Positions 1 to 8,318 of a stretch of DNA of 64,000 nucleotides are shown in pieces. The first letter of the stretch is position 1, and every line of letters begins with the position of its first letter. Position numbers and translations under genes: made by a program. The notes beneath the pieces are model-generated. The model saw nothing but the letters and a program-made list of their open reading frames with translations, was not told where the DNA came from and made no database searches. The stretch is taken from the NCBI RefSeq assembly GCF_001679785.1, contig NZ_CP016287.1:992001-1056000 (forward strand), in the 5' to 3' direction. This DNA is from Rhizobium leguminosarum (GTDB lineage: Bacteria > Pseudomonadota > Alphaproteobacteria > Rhizobiales > Rhizobiaceae).

Positions 1-1381
1 CGATCTGAAGGTGCTGGCGAAAGTCGCGCATGGCAAGGCGGCCGATGTGGACCGCGCAGCGAAGGCAGCGAAGGCGGCTTTCCCCGCCTGGGCGGCAATG
101 CCGGGCGATGCGCGCAAGGCGCTGCTGCACAATATAGCCGATGCCATCGTCGCGCGCGCCGAGGAAATCGCTTTCACGGAATGCATGGACACCGGCCAAT
201 CGCTGAAATTCATGGCAAAGGCTGCGCTGCGTGGCGCAGAAAACTTCCGTTTCTTCGCCGATCGCGCCGCAGATGCTCGCGATGGAAAGAGCTTGCGTGC
301 GAACGGCCAGGTCAACATCACCAGCCGCGCCCCAATCGGCCCGGTCGGCGTCATCACGCCGTGGAACACGCCGTTCATGCTGTCGACCTGGAAGATCGCA
401 CCGGCGCTTGCCGCCGGCTGCACCATCGTCCACAAGCCGGCGGAGTTTTCACCGCTGACGGCGCGGCTGCTGGTCGAAATCGCCGAAGAGGCAGGCTTGC
501 CGAAGGGGGTCTGGAACCTCGTCAACGGGCTTGGCGAGGATGCCGGCAAGGCGTTGACCGAGCATCCTGCCATCAGAGCGATCGGCTTCGTGGGTGAAAG
601 CCGGACCGGCTCAATGATCATGAAACAAGGCGCCGACACGCTGAAGCGGGTACATTTCGAACTCGGCGGCAAGAACCCCGTCATCGTCTTTGCCGATGCC
701 GATCTGGAACGCGCCGCCGATGCTGCCATCTTCATGATCTATTCGCTGAACGGCGAGCGCTGCACCTCATCCTCCCGCTTGCTGGTGGAAGAAAGCATCT
801 ACGACCGGTTCACCGCGATGGTCGCCGAGAAGGCCGAGCGCATCAAGGTCGGCCATCCGCTCGATCCCGAAACCGTCATCGGTCCATTGATCCATCCCGT
901 CCATGAGAAGAAGGTGCTGGATTATATCGAGATCGGCAAAGAGGACGGGGCGACGGTTGCCGCTGGCGGCACGAAATTCGAAGGACCGGGTGGCGGATGC
1001 TACGTATCCCCCACCCTCTTCACCGGCGCCAACAACCAAATGCGTATCGCCCAGGAAGAAATCTTTGGGCCTGTTCTGACCGCGATCCCCTTCAAGGACG
1101 AGGCCGATGCACTCGTTCTTGCCAACGACGTGCAATACGGCCTGACGGGCTATCTCTGGACCTCGGACGTCACCCGTGCCTTCCGCTTCACCGATGCGCT
1201 GGAGGCCGGGATGATCTGGGTGAATTCGGAAAATGTGCGCCATCTGCCGACACCTTTCGGCGGCGTCAAGAATTCCGGTATTGGCCGGGACGGCGGTGAC
1301 TGGTCCTTCGATTTCTACATGGAAACCAAGAACGTTGCTTTCGCCACCACGGCGCATGCGATCCAGAAACTCGGCGGCTGA
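1..1381 (+). CDS. hpaE: 5-carboxymethyl-2-hydroxymuconate semialdehyde dehydrogenase-like ALDH (5' partial)
   Basis: NAD(P)-dependent aldehyde dehydrogenase that would oxidise the semialdehyde made by ring cleavage of homoprotocatechuate. The reading frame is open from the first bases of the window (an in-frame GTG at 11 is not a convincing start), so the N-terminus lies outside. The visible 457 or so residues contain the ALDH active site: the general-base Glu in HFELGGKNP (near codon 216) and the nucleophilic Cys in NGERCTSSSR (near codon 250), plus the C-terminal EEIFGPVL and PFGGVKNSG motifs. It is the first visible gene of a co-directional set with hpaD, FAH, hpaH and hpaI, which is the main reason for the hpaE assignment. 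Other ALDH classes cannot be excluded by sequence alone. Confidence 0.85.
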   Translation, partial: DLKVLAKVAHGKAADVDRAAKAAKAAFPAWAAMPGDARKALLHNIADAIVARAEEIAFTECMDTGQSLKFMAKAALRGAENFRFFADRAADARDGKSLRANGQVNITSRAPIGPVGVITPWNTPFMLSTWKIAPALAAGCTIVHKPAEFSPLTARLLVEIAEEAGLPKGVWNLVNGLGEDAGKALTEHPAIRAIGFVGESRTGSMIMKQGADTLKRVHFELGGKNPVIVFADADLERAADAAIFMIYSLNGERCTSSSRLLVEESIYDRFTAMVAEKAERIKVGHPLDPETVIGPLIHPVHEKKVLDYIEIGKEDGATVAAGGTKFEGPGGGCYVSPTLFTGANNQMRIAQEEIFGPVLTAIPFKDEADALVLANDVQYGLTGYLWTSDVTRAFRFTDALEAGMIWVNSENVRHLPTPFGGVKNSGIGRDGGDWSFDFYMETKNVAFATTAHAIQKLGG

Positions 1382-1419
1382 ACGCCCGGCGCAGATCTAA
1401 AAATTCGGAGGAAACCTTC

Positions 1420-2400
1420 ATGCCCTTGCCCACCCCCAATCTCTACCCGCCCTTCAACATCGTGCGCCTCAGCCATATCGAGCTTGCCGTCACCGACCTT
1501 GCCAGGTCTCGCGCCCTTTATGTCGATACGCTTGGCCTGCAGGTGACCGATGAGACGGCGGACACGATCTATCTGCGCGCGCTCGAAGAGCGCGGCCATC
1601 ACTGCATCATCCTGAAAAAGGCCGGTACTGCCGAAGCCGGCGACCTGGCCTTCAAGGTATTTTCAGACGAAGACCTCGACAAGGCGGAACATTTCTTCAA
1701 GGGCAAGGGCTTGCCGGTCGAATGGATCGAACGGCCCTACCAGTCGCGCACATTTCGGACCCGCGATCCGCATGGCATTCCCCTGGAATTCTATTCGAAA
1801 ATGGACCGCCTACCGCCGATCCATCAGAAATATGCGCTTTATAAGGGCGTAAAGCCGCTGAGGATCGACCATTTCAACTGTTTCTCACCGAATGTCGACG
1901 AGAGCGTTGCCTTCTACAATGAGATCGGTTTCCGGGTGACGGAATATACTGCCGACGAAGAGACGGGCAGGCTTTGGGCCGCCTGGACACACCGCAAAGG
2001 CGGCGTTCACGACATTGCTTTCACCAACGGCCGCGGCCCTCGCCTGCATCATACCGCTTTCTGGGTGCCGACGCCGCTCAACATCATTGACCTGCTCGAT
2101 CTGATGGCGACCACCGGCTGGCTCCCGAATATCGAGCGCGGGCCGGGCCGGCACGGCATTTCCAATGCCTTTTTCCTCTATATTCGCGATCCGGATGGCC
2201 ATCGCATCGAGATCTACTGCTCGGATTATCAAACGGTCGATCCCGATCTGGAACCGATCAAATGGGATCTCAAGGATCCGCAGCGCCAGACACTCTGGGG
2301 CGCCCCGGCGCCAAAGTCCTGGTTCGAGGAGGGCAGCCTTTTTGCCGGCGCATCGGTGGTAGATTCTGTCCTGAAGGCTCAGCCGATCATCGCACCGTAA
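1420..2400 (+). CDS. hpaD: 3,4-dihydroxyphenylacetate (homoprotocatechuate) 2,3-dioxygenase
   Basis: Class I (vicinal-oxygen-chelate) extradiol ring-cleavage dioxygenase of 326 residues, the size of the Brevibacterium/Arthrobacter type homoprotocatechuate enzymes rather than the LigB-type E. coli HpaD. Two glyoxalase-like modules are visible (starting at LSHIELAVTD and LRIDHFNCF). Candidate metal ligands are His151 (RIDHFN), His210/211 (LHHTAFW) and Glu264 (HRIEIY), and a conserved Tyr lies close to the C-terminal module. AGGAGG-like Shine-Dalgarno bases (ggaggaa) lie about 8 nt upstream of the ATG. Sits 38 nt after the ALDH stop, consistent with one transcript. Metal (Fe or Mn) cannot be told from sequence. 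Confidence 0.9.
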   Translation: MPLPTPNLYPPFNIVRLSHIELAVTDLARSRALYVDTLGLQVTDETADTIYLRALEERGHHCIILKKAGTAEAGDLAFKVFSDEDLDKAEHFFKGKGLPVEWIERPYQSRTFRTRDPHGIPLEFYSKMDRLPPIHQKYALYKGVKPLRIDHFNCFSPNVDESVAFYNEIGFRVTEYTADEETGRLWAAWTHRKGGVHDIAFTNGRGPRLHHTAFWVPTPLNIIDLLDLMATTGWLPNIERGPGRHGISNAFFLYIRDPDGHRIEIYCSDYQTVDPDLEPIKWDLKDPQRQTLWGAPAPKSWFEEGSLFAGASVVDSVLKAQPIIAP

Positions 2401-2471
2401 CGATCGGGCGGCGCAGCCGCCAGGTACACAAGCCGCCTATCCGCTCATCATCAACAGATCGGACCTGGATC

Positions 2472-3926
2472 ATGCTCTTGAAAGACCCCTCACTTTTCCG
2501 TCAGGCGGCACTCATCGCCAGCGAATGGATCGCAGCCGATCTGAACAACGCCATCGCGGTCAACAATCCGGCGACCGGCGAGATCATCGGATATGTGCCG
2601 AAGCTGGGTGCCGCCGAGACCAGGACGGCCATCGAGGCCGCCCGCGTGGCGCAGAAGGGCTGGGCCGCGCGCACCGCCAAGGACCGCTGCGCGGTTCTTC
2701 GCAGGTGGTTCGATCTGATGATCGAGAACAAGGAAGACCTCGGCCGCATCCTGACGCTCGAGCAGGGCAAGCCGCTGGCCGAGGCGACCGGTGAAATCGT
2801 CTATGGCGCAAGCTTCATCGAATGGTTCGCCGAGGAAGGCCGCCGCATCTATGGCGACTTGATACCGGGGCACCAGCCCGACAAGCGCATCATGGTGATG
2901 AAGCAGCCGATCGGCGTCGTCGCGGCGATTACGCCGTGGAACTTCCCCAATGCGATGATCACCCGCAAAGCCGGACCGGCCTTCGCTGCCGGCTGCGCCA
3001 TGGTGCTGAAGCCCGCCTCCCAGACGCCGTTCTCGGCGATCGCCATTGCGATCCTGGCGGAACGCGCCGGATTGCCGAAAGGACTTTTCAGCGTCGTCAC
3101 GGGCTCGGCTGCGGCCATCGGTGCCGAGATGACCTCGAACCCGGTTGTGCGCAAGCTGACCTTTACCGGCTCGACCGAAATCGGCACCGAGCTATACAAG
3201 CAGAGCGCCCCATCCATCAAGAAGCTCGGTCTGGAGCTTGGCGGCAATGCGCCGTTCATCGTTTTCGACGATGCCGATCTCGACGCGGCGGTCGAAGGGG
3301 CGTTGATTGCCAAATATCGCAACAATGGCCAGACCTGCGTTTGCGCCAACCGCATCTACGTGCAGGACGGCGTTTATGACGCCTTTGCAGAAAAGCTGGC
3401 GGCTGTGGTCGCCAGGCTGAAGACCGGCAACGGCTTTGACGAAGGCGTCATCCTTGGACCGCTGATCGACAAGGCGGCCCTTGCCAAGGTTCAAGAGCAT
3501 ATCGCCGATGCCCTGGGTAAGGGTGCGCACATCCTGCAGGGCGGCAAGCCACATGCGCTCGGCGGCACCTTCTTCGAAGCGACCATCCTGACGGATGTCA
3601 CCAAAGATATGGCGGTCGCGCGAGAAGAAACCTTTGGTCCGCTGGCGCCGCTCTTCCGCTTCAAGGATGAGGAAGATGTGATCGAGCAGGCCAACGACAC
3701 CGAGTTCGGGCTCGCCTCCTACTTCTACGCCAAGGATCTCGCCCGCGTGTTTCGTGTCGCCGAGGCGCTGGAATACGGCATGGTCGGCGTCAATACCGGG
3801 CTGATTTCGACGGCGGAAGCGCCGTTCGGCGGAGTCAAACTCTCCGGCCTTGGCCGTGAAGGCTCGAAGTATGGGATCGAAGAATTCACAGAGATCAAAT
3901 ATGTCTGCCTCGGTGGCATTGCCTGA
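2472..3926 (+). CDS. gabD: succinate-semialdehyde dehydrogenase (GabD-type ALDH)
   Basis: NAD(P)+-dependent aldehyde dehydrogenase of 484 residues, the usual length of GabD. The open frame extends upstream to 2262 inside hpaD, but the ATG at 2472 (MLLKDPSLF) gives the family-like N-terminus. Catalytic Glu is in LELGGNAPF (near 254) and catalytic Cys in GQTCVCANR (near 289); APFGGVKLSGLGREG is the GabD-like C-terminal signature. In this operon it would oxidise succinate semialdehyde released by the HpaI aldolase to succinate, feeding the TCA cycle, so its presence between ring-cleavage genes is metabolically coherent. A role on another semialdehyde remains possible. Confidence 0.88.
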   Translation: MLLKDPSLFRQAALIASEWIAADLNNAIAVNNPATGEIIGYVPKLGAAETRTAIEAARVAQKGWAARTAKDRCAVLRRWFDLMIENKEDLGRILTLEQGKPLAEATGEIVYGASFIEWFAEEGRRIYGDLIPGHQPDKRIMVMKQPIGVVAAITPWNFPNAMITRKAGPAFAAGCAMVLKPASQTPFSAIAIAILAERAGLPKGLFSVVTGSAAAIGAEMTSNPVVRKLTFTGSTEIGTELYKQSAPSIKKLGLELGGNAPFIVFDDADLDAAVEGALIAKYRNNGQTCVCANRIYVQDGVYDAFAEKLAAVVARLKTGNGFDEGVILGPLIDKAALAKVQEHIADALGKGAHILQGGKPHALGGTFFEATILTDVTKDMAVAREETFGPLAPLFRFKDEEDVIEQANDTEFGLASYFYAKDLARVFRVAEALEYGMVGVNTGLISTAEAPFGGVKLSGLGREGSKYGIEEFTEIKYVCLGGIA

Positions 3927-3947
3927 GCAGAAGCAGGGAGAGAAACG

Positions 3948-4823
3948 ATGCCCCACGCCCACCCGAAATTTGTCAACTTTTCCCGTAACGGACGCGCCGG
4001 ATATGGCTTGCTTGCCGGAGACGGCGTCGTCGACCTTTTCGCACGCCATAGAGCAAAATGGCCGACGCTCCGCGAAGTCATCGCGGATGGCGCTTTGCTG
4101 AAACTCGCCGAGGAAGCGGCTGGTTTGCAGCCCGATTTCCCGGTATCGGATATCCGCTACGAAATCCCCGTTCCCGCACCGGAAAAGATCATCTGCGTCG
4201 GCGTGAACTTTCCCGACCGCAACGAGGAATACAAGGACGGACAGGCAGCGCCCTCCAATCCCTCCCTGTTCATCCGCTTCCCGCGCTCGTTTACCGGCCA
4301 CGATCAGCCGCTGATCCGACCGCCGGAAAGCCCGCAGCTCGACTATGAAGGCGAAATCGTCATCGTCATCGGCAAGGGCGGCCGGCGCATTCCCGAGGCT
4401 GAAGCATTGTCCCACATCGCGGCGCTGTCGCTCTGCAATGAAGGCACGATCCGCGACTGGGTCCGCCATGCCAAGTTCAACGTCACCCAGGGCAAGAATT
4501 TCGACCGCACCGGCTCGATCGGCCCCTGGCTGATCCCGTTCACGTACGAGGCGCAGATCGCCGACATCAAGCTCGAAACCCGCGTCAACGGAGAAGTCCG
4601 CCAGAGCGACCGCACCAGCCGGATGATCTTTTCCTTCAGCAAGATCATCAACTACATCTCGACCTTCACTACACTGGTTCCCGGCGATGTGATCGTCACC
4701 GGCACGCCAACCGGCGCGGGTGCCCGCTTCGATCCGCCGATCTGGCTGAAGCCCGGCGACGTCGTCGAGGTCGAGGCCGATGGTATCGGCATCCTGCGCA
4801 ACGCGATCGCTGACGAGGTGTGA
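3948..4823 (+). CDS. fumarylacetoacetate hydrolase family protein (HpaG/HpcE-like decarboxylase/isomerase)
   Basis: FAH-fold metalloenzyme of 291 residues. In the homoprotocatechuate route this family decarboxylates 5-oxopent-3-ene-1,2,5-tricarboxylate and isomerises the product. E. coli HpaG is a fused duplication of about 430 residues, whereas this is one FAH module with a short N-terminal lead. Motifs: PEKIICVGVNFPDRNEEY, then the metal pair in DYEGEIVIVIGKG (ExE), and VTGTPTGAGAR near the C-terminus. The third metal ligand, normally Asp in a NDxSxRD motif, reads CNEGTIRDW, an Asp-to-Glu change. Preceded by ggagag; stop overlaps the hpaH leader by one base. The reaction is inferred from operon context. 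Confidence 0.82.
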   Translation: MPHAHPKFVNFSRNGRAGYGLLAGDGVVDLFARHRAKWPTLREVIADGALLKLAEEAAGLQPDFPVSDIRYEIPVPAPEKIICVGVNFPDRNEEYKDGQAAPSNPSLFIRFPRSFTGHDQPLIRPPESPQLDYEGEIVIVIGKGGRRIPEAEALSHIAALSLCNEGTIRDWVRHAKFNVTQGKNFDRTGSIGPWLIPFTYEAQIADIKLETRVNGEVRQSDRTSRMIFSFSKIINYISTFTTLVPGDVIVTGTPTGAGARFDPPIWLKPGDVVEVEADGIGILRNAIADEV

Positions 4824-4824
4824 G

Positions 4825-5628
4825 ATGCTGACTTCAGACGAGATCAAACAGGCGGCAGAGCGACTCGACATCGCCGAACGGACGCGCGAACAGACGGAGC
4901 TTCTGTCGATCCAATATCCACACATGACGATGGACGACGCCTATGCCGTGCAGTCGGCCTGGGTCACGAAGAAGATCGCCGCCGGGCGCAAGGTGATCGG
5001 CTGGAAGATCGGGCTGACCTCAAAGGCGATGCAATATGCCCTGAACATCGACACGCCGGATTCCGGCGTGCTGTTCGATGACATGCTGTTCGAGGACGGC
5101 GCGACGGTCCCTGCCGACCGCTTCATCCAGCCGCGGATCGAGGCTGAGATCGCCTTCATCATGAAGGCTCCGCTGAAAGGCCCCGGCGTCACCGTGTTCG
5201 ACGTGCTGAACGCCACGGACTATATCACCCCGGCCCTGGAAATCCTCGATACGCGCATCCTCAGGGTCGATCCCGGAACAAAGAAGGCTCGCACCATCGT
5301 CGACACGATTTCCGACAATGCGGCCAATGCCGGTATCGTGCTCGGCGGGCGCATGGCGCGACCCGACACTGTCGACATGCGCTGGATGGGCGCAATTGTC
5401 AGTCGCAACGCCGGGGTCGAGGAAACCGGTCTTGGTGCCGGAGTACTCAACCAGCCGGCGCGCGGCGTTGTCTGGCTTGCCAATCGATTGGCTGAATATG
5501 GTGATGGCATCGAGGCGGGCCAGATCGTCCTTGCCGGCTCCTTCATTCGCCCGATCGAAGCACGCCACAACGATACGATCGTTGCCGATTTCGGATCCTA
5601 CGGCACCGTCAGCAGCTATTTCGCATAG
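4825..5628 (+). CDS. hpaH: 2-oxo-hept-4-ene-1,7-dioate hydratase
   Basis: Hydratase of 267 residues in the MhpD/HpaH/4-oxalocrotonate decarboxylase family, adding water to the oxo-heptenedioate to give the HpaI substrate. The frame is open from 4780, but the ATG at 4825, one base after the upstream TGA, starts the canonical N-terminus (MLTSDEIKQAAERL). Signatures include GRKVIGWKIGLTSKAMQ near 55-75, the metal-binding acidic stretch PRIEAEIAF and the C-terminal GSFIRPIEA. Near-overlap with the FAH gene (1 nt) and the hpaI gene (under 12 nt) supports translational coupling. Confidence 0.9.
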   Translation: MLTSDEIKQAAERLDIAERTREQTELLSIQYPHMTMDDAYAVQSAWVTKKIAAGRKVIGWKIGLTSKAMQYALNIDTPDSGVLFDDMLFEDGATVPADRFIQPRIEAEIAFIMKAPLKGPGVTVFDVLNATDYITPALEILDTRILRVDPGTKKARTIVDTISDNAANAGIVLGGRMARPDTVDMRWMGAIVSRNAGVEETGLGAGVLNQPARGVVWLANRLAEYGDGIEAGQIVLAGSFIRPIEARHNDTIVADFGSYGTVSSYFA

Positions 5629-5639
5629 GAGAGATGCCC

Positions 5640-6452
5640 ATGCCGGCGCCAAAAAACACCTTCAAAGCGGCCTTGATAGAGAAGCGTCCGCAGATCGGAC
5701 TCTGGCTCGCGCTCGCCAATCCTTATACGGCTGAAATACTGGGTGATGCCGGCTATGACTGGCTGCTGATCGACGGCGAGCATGCCCCGAACGATATCCC
5801 TCTGATGATGGCGCAATTGCAGGCGCTCAAGGGTTCGCCGAGCCATCCGATCATCCGCGCGCCTATCGGGGAGGTCTGGCTCTTGAAACAGATCCTCGAT
5901 ATCGGCGCGCAAACCGTGTTGGTGCCAATGGTCGAGAGCGGCGATCAGGCGAAGGCGATGGTGCGTGCCGTGCGTTATCCGCCGCATGGTATGCGTGGGG
6001 TAGGCGCCGCCCTCGCCCGCGCCTCGGCATTCAACCGCATTCCCGATTATCTGCAGACGGCCAATGAGGAGATTTGCCTGCTGCTGCAGATCGAAAGTCG
6101 CGCCGGACTGGCCGCACTCGATGACATCGCCACCACCGACGGCGTGGATGGCGTTTTTATCGGACCAGCCGATCTTGCTGCCGACATGGGCCATCTCGGC
6201 AGGCCCGGCGATGTCGAGGTGCAACAGGCGGTGGAAGCGGCGCTGATCCGTATCCAGGCGCATGGCAAGGCCGCTGGTATCCTGACCGCCGATCAGGCGC
6301 TGGCCAAGCGCTACCTGGAACTCGGCGCCAGTTTCGTCGCCATTGGAAACGATGTCAGCCTGCTGGCAAACGGCGCCTCGCGGCGGCTGGTCGACTTTCA
6401 AAAGGCGAGTGCTGCTACCGCTGGAAGCTCAGCTAAGACAAAAGTTTACTGA
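5640..6452 (+). CDS. hpaI: 4-hydroxy-2-oxo-heptane-1,7-dioate aldolase
   Basis: Class II pyruvate aldolase of the HpcH/HpaI family, cleaving 4-hydroxy-2-oxoheptanedioate to pyruvate and succinate semialdehyde. An ATG also exists at 5634, but AGGAG at 5627-5631 is only 2 nt from it and 8 nt from the ATG at 5640, so 5640 is preferred (270 residues). Family residues are visible: catalytic His in DGEHAPND, Arg in IIRAPIGE, metal ligands Glu in LLQIESRAG and Asp in FIGPADLAADMG. Last gene of the hpa cluster; no clear terminator hairpin was found just after it. The product pairing with the GabD-type enzyme upstream completes the pathway. Confidence 0.92.
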   Translation: MPAPKNTFKAALIEKRPQIGLWLALANPYTAEILGDAGYDWLLIDGEHAPNDIPLMMAQLQALKGSPSHPIIRAPIGEVWLLKQILDIGAQTVLVPMVESGDQAKAMVRAVRYPPHGMRGVGAALARASAFNRIPDYLQTANEEICLLLQIESRAGLAALDDIATTDGVDGVFIGPADLAADMGHLGRPGDVEVQQAVEAALIRIQAHGKAAGILTADQALAKRYLELGASFVAIGNDVSLLANGASRRLVDFQKASAATAGSSAKTKVY

Positions 6453-6948
6453 AGTGTGCCGGGTGAAGCGAAGCAAGCCGTTGTCAGTGTGCTTTTGCGG
6501 ATTCGCTAGATGCGTTCGTTGAGCCTGGCCCCTAGAAGCGGCGTCAACTCACCGGCCATTTCCCTGTAGTTGGTCGCCTTGATGGGATAGGAACCAAAAA
6601 ACCACACCTCACTTTGTCAAGGTATTGAGAAACCAACTCTTACGACGCGAGTTATATTCTGGCTGCGCCGCCGAAGTTTTTGCTCTCCTGCATTGCCCAC
6701 AACTTTGAGACGTTGCGCGGACGAATCAGCGTTGCCGGCATGGAGAAGACTCTTTTTGGTGCGACTGCCGCGCAAGTGCGGTTTACGCTGTTAGAAATCA
6801 AGCTCGGGGTGAACAAGGCTGCACTGTCAGCCGGGATGGCTTGGCTTCGTGCAACAGATTTGCACCCCTGGTCGACGAGACCTCACCTTCTAAACTCATG
6901 ACGAAATCCTTACGACAGGCCCGCCGAGAACTCCATGAGCGGCAGGGT
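6453..6948. other. intergenic region without a supported gene
   Basis: Nearly 500 bases between hpaI and the first toxin gene. Short open frames here (for example at 6680-6901) lack coding character, recognisable domains or a good ribosome site. The stretch 6573-6617 resembles 10408-10450 downstream of the cold-shock gene (see repeat entries). Otherwise nothing recognisable was seen. Confidence 0.5.
6573..6612 (+). repeat. short degenerate repeat, copy 1
   Basis: Contains GTCGCCTTGATGGGATAGG followed by AACC and, after a short A-rich spacer, CACCTCA. The copy at 10408-10440 has the same order of blocks with a few substitutions. Both copies lie just downstream of the 3' end of a GNAT toxin gene (on the plus-strand side). 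Function unknown; the similarity was found by eye. Confidence 0.35.
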
Positions 6949-7491
6949 TTAGTCGAACATCTTTTTGATCGTCGCGATTGGGATGAACATCCGCATCGCA
7001 TTTGTTGGCAGAGGCTGGAAGCCGTATTCCTTGTAAAGCTTTACTCGTCTCTCGGTCCGCTCTGCATCACCGCAATCCAGGACATCGAGCATGACGATTG
7101 CCGTACCTATGTCATCCGAGATACGCGCTATTCGCGTCAAGCAGTCGATCAGCAGGTCACCGCCGTATCCGCTGCCAGCGAATTTCAAGTCGCGACCGAT
7201 CATTGAGATGTAGGCCGCGGGAATTGACCCATGTCCGGGCCGGTCGCGGGCGAACCTTTTCGGAAGCTCCGTATAATCAACAGCGTGGCTGTTGATGGCG
7301 TAGAAGCCCATCACCGGGCCTGCGTCCTGCGTCATCACGAAAACACGAACATTGTCGCTCTTCTGAAGCTTGTTTGCGGTCTTCTGAAAGAAATTGTCGA
7401 CCTGCTCAATGCCGCACGAAAAAGCCGCCCGATCATGTTTTAGGGGATCGAGCGGCTCGATGATTGGCTTTGGCGCTTCGTTTTGCGGCAT
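6949..7491 (-). CDS. GNAT-family acetyltransferase toxin of a type II toxin-antitoxin module
   Basis: GCN5-related N-acetyltransferase of 180 residues, the TacT/AtaT/ItaT-like class that acetylates aminoacyl-tRNA and stops translation. Visible features: the N-terminal FSCGIEQVDNFFQ, the central core strand VMGFYAIN and the acceptor loop region KFAGSGYGGDLL in the place of the usual QGxGxG/A acetyl-CoA loop, then LYKEYGFQPL near the C-terminus. The start codon overlaps the antitoxin stop (TAATG), typical of coupled TA operons. The acetyl-CoA loop reads GSGYGG, slightly unusual, so activity is not assured. Which aminoacyl-tRNA would be the target cannot be said. Confidence 0.82.
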   Translation of the reverse strand: MPQNEAPKPIIEPLDPLKHDRAAFSCGIEQVDNFFQKTANKLQKSDNVRVFVMTQDAGPVMGFYAINSHAVDYTELPKRFARDRPGHGSIPAAYISMIGRDLKFAGSGYGGDLLIDCLTRIARISDDIGTAIVMLDVLDCGDAERTERRVKLYKEYGFQPLPTNAMRMFIPIATIKKMFD

Positions 7492-7799
7492 TATTTTGAA
7501 TCGACAGTCTCGCTGTGACGCTTGAAAGCAGCCTTAAGGCTATCTGTCGGCTCTGGCGGGTTGTCCAGTGCAGCAAAAAACGCAGCATGATCGGCTGGCT
7601 GCAAAAAGGTCCGTTCATGGACGGCGATCGTCGTCATGGCGGCTTGATAAGCAGCGTTGATCGTGAAAGCGGAGTCGTCTACACCGGACAGCGCAGCAGC
7701 GCGTTGAATTGCCGTCTTGATGCGCGCCTTCGTACGGAAGCCCATACGTGCGTCGTTTGGTTCATCGATTTCGGCAGTCATGTCTTTGAAAGCAAGCAT
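7491..7799 (-). CDS. DUF1778 (ribbon-helix-helix) antitoxin
   Basis: Small protein of 102 residues upstream of and overlapping the GNAT toxin gene. The N-terminal part (MGFRTKARIKTAIQRAAA) is the RHH DNA-binding segment of DUF1778/TacA antitoxins, and the C-terminal PPEPTDSLKAAFKRH is the toxin-wrapping tail that is well conserved in the family. The start at 7799 is chosen because GAGGAGG lies about 6 nt upstream on the minus strand; a shorter start at the internal ATG (MTAEID) is possible. Expected to neutralise the toxin and, with it, to repress its own promoter at the inverted repeat 7837-7855. Confidence 0.82.
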   Translation of the reverse strand: MLAFKDMTAEIDEPNDARMGFRTKARIKTAIQRAAALSGVDDSAFTINAAYQAAMTTIAVHERTFLQPADHAAFFAALDNPPEPTDSLKAAFKRHSETVDSK

Positions 7800-7836
7800 A
7801 GTCGCCTCCTCTTCGGGTGTAACTGTCTGGCTATGT

Positions 7837-7855
7837 GTACGTCAAAATGACGTAC
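7837..7855 (-). promoter_or_regulatory. operator candidate of the first TA module
   Basis: Perfect inverted repeat GTACGTCA-AAA-TGACGTAC, 38 nt upstream of the antitoxin start codon. Further TACGT half-sites follow at 7880-7905. RHH antitoxins bind short palindromes at this position, so autoregulation is the natural reading; binding is inferred, the repeat is directly visible. Confidence 0.6.
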
Positions 7856-8159
7856 CCGTCAAGTTGATATACGGATCTTTGTACGTCGCGTGTGCGTACG
7901 TGCAGTGAACGTCGCGCGACAGTTCCTGCGCACTGTGTATGTGGGCAGGCGAACGTCAACGGCTCATCGTTAGTCGAGACTGGCCTCGTTACGGCAGCCG
8001 AGATGATCGGACGGGATTGATATCGAGCATCTGGGCAAGCGGTGCCCCATTCAATTTGTGCCAGCGTCAGCGATATCGCGAGAATAGAGGCCCGTGCATA
8101 CGACAAGCCGTGAAGCGACGATATTGCGCCAGCCCAGGGTCGGATTTGTATTGAAGGGT
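7856..8159. other. intergenic region upstream of the first TA module
   Basis: Holds additional TACGT half-sites close to the antitoxin promoter (7880-7905). Open frames on either strand (for example minus 7831-8106) have no recognisable domain and no convincing ribosome site. No supported gene. Confidence 0.45.
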
Positions 8160-8318
8160 ATGAAGGTACAATCGTTTTTGCGGTTGCTTGGCCTTGCCAC
8201 GGCGACCAGTGTCTCAGTTATCCCATGAGATACGCAGGGAAGCGCCGCTTCAGCCGTCCGGAATGCACGCGCGGAACTGGCGAACCGTCGCAATTTGAGG
8301 GCAGCAAGTGGCCGCTAA
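8160..8318 (+). pseudogene. small reading frame with signal-like N-terminus and an in-frame TGA
   Basis: ATG at 8160 preceded by gaaggg. It encodes a 22-residue hydrophobic, signal-like peptide (MKVQSFLRLLGLATATSVSV...), then TGA at 8226-8228, then 29 further residues in the same frame to TAA at 8316. A single TGG-to-TGA change would produce this arrangement from an intact gene of about 52 residues. No family was recognised. It overlaps the apparent start of the broken gene at 8308. It may also be chance. Confidence 0.3.

Noticed and set aside
3192..4925. 577-codon minus-strand open frame
   Set aside because: Opposite strand of gabD, FAH and hpaH, whose motifs are unambiguous.
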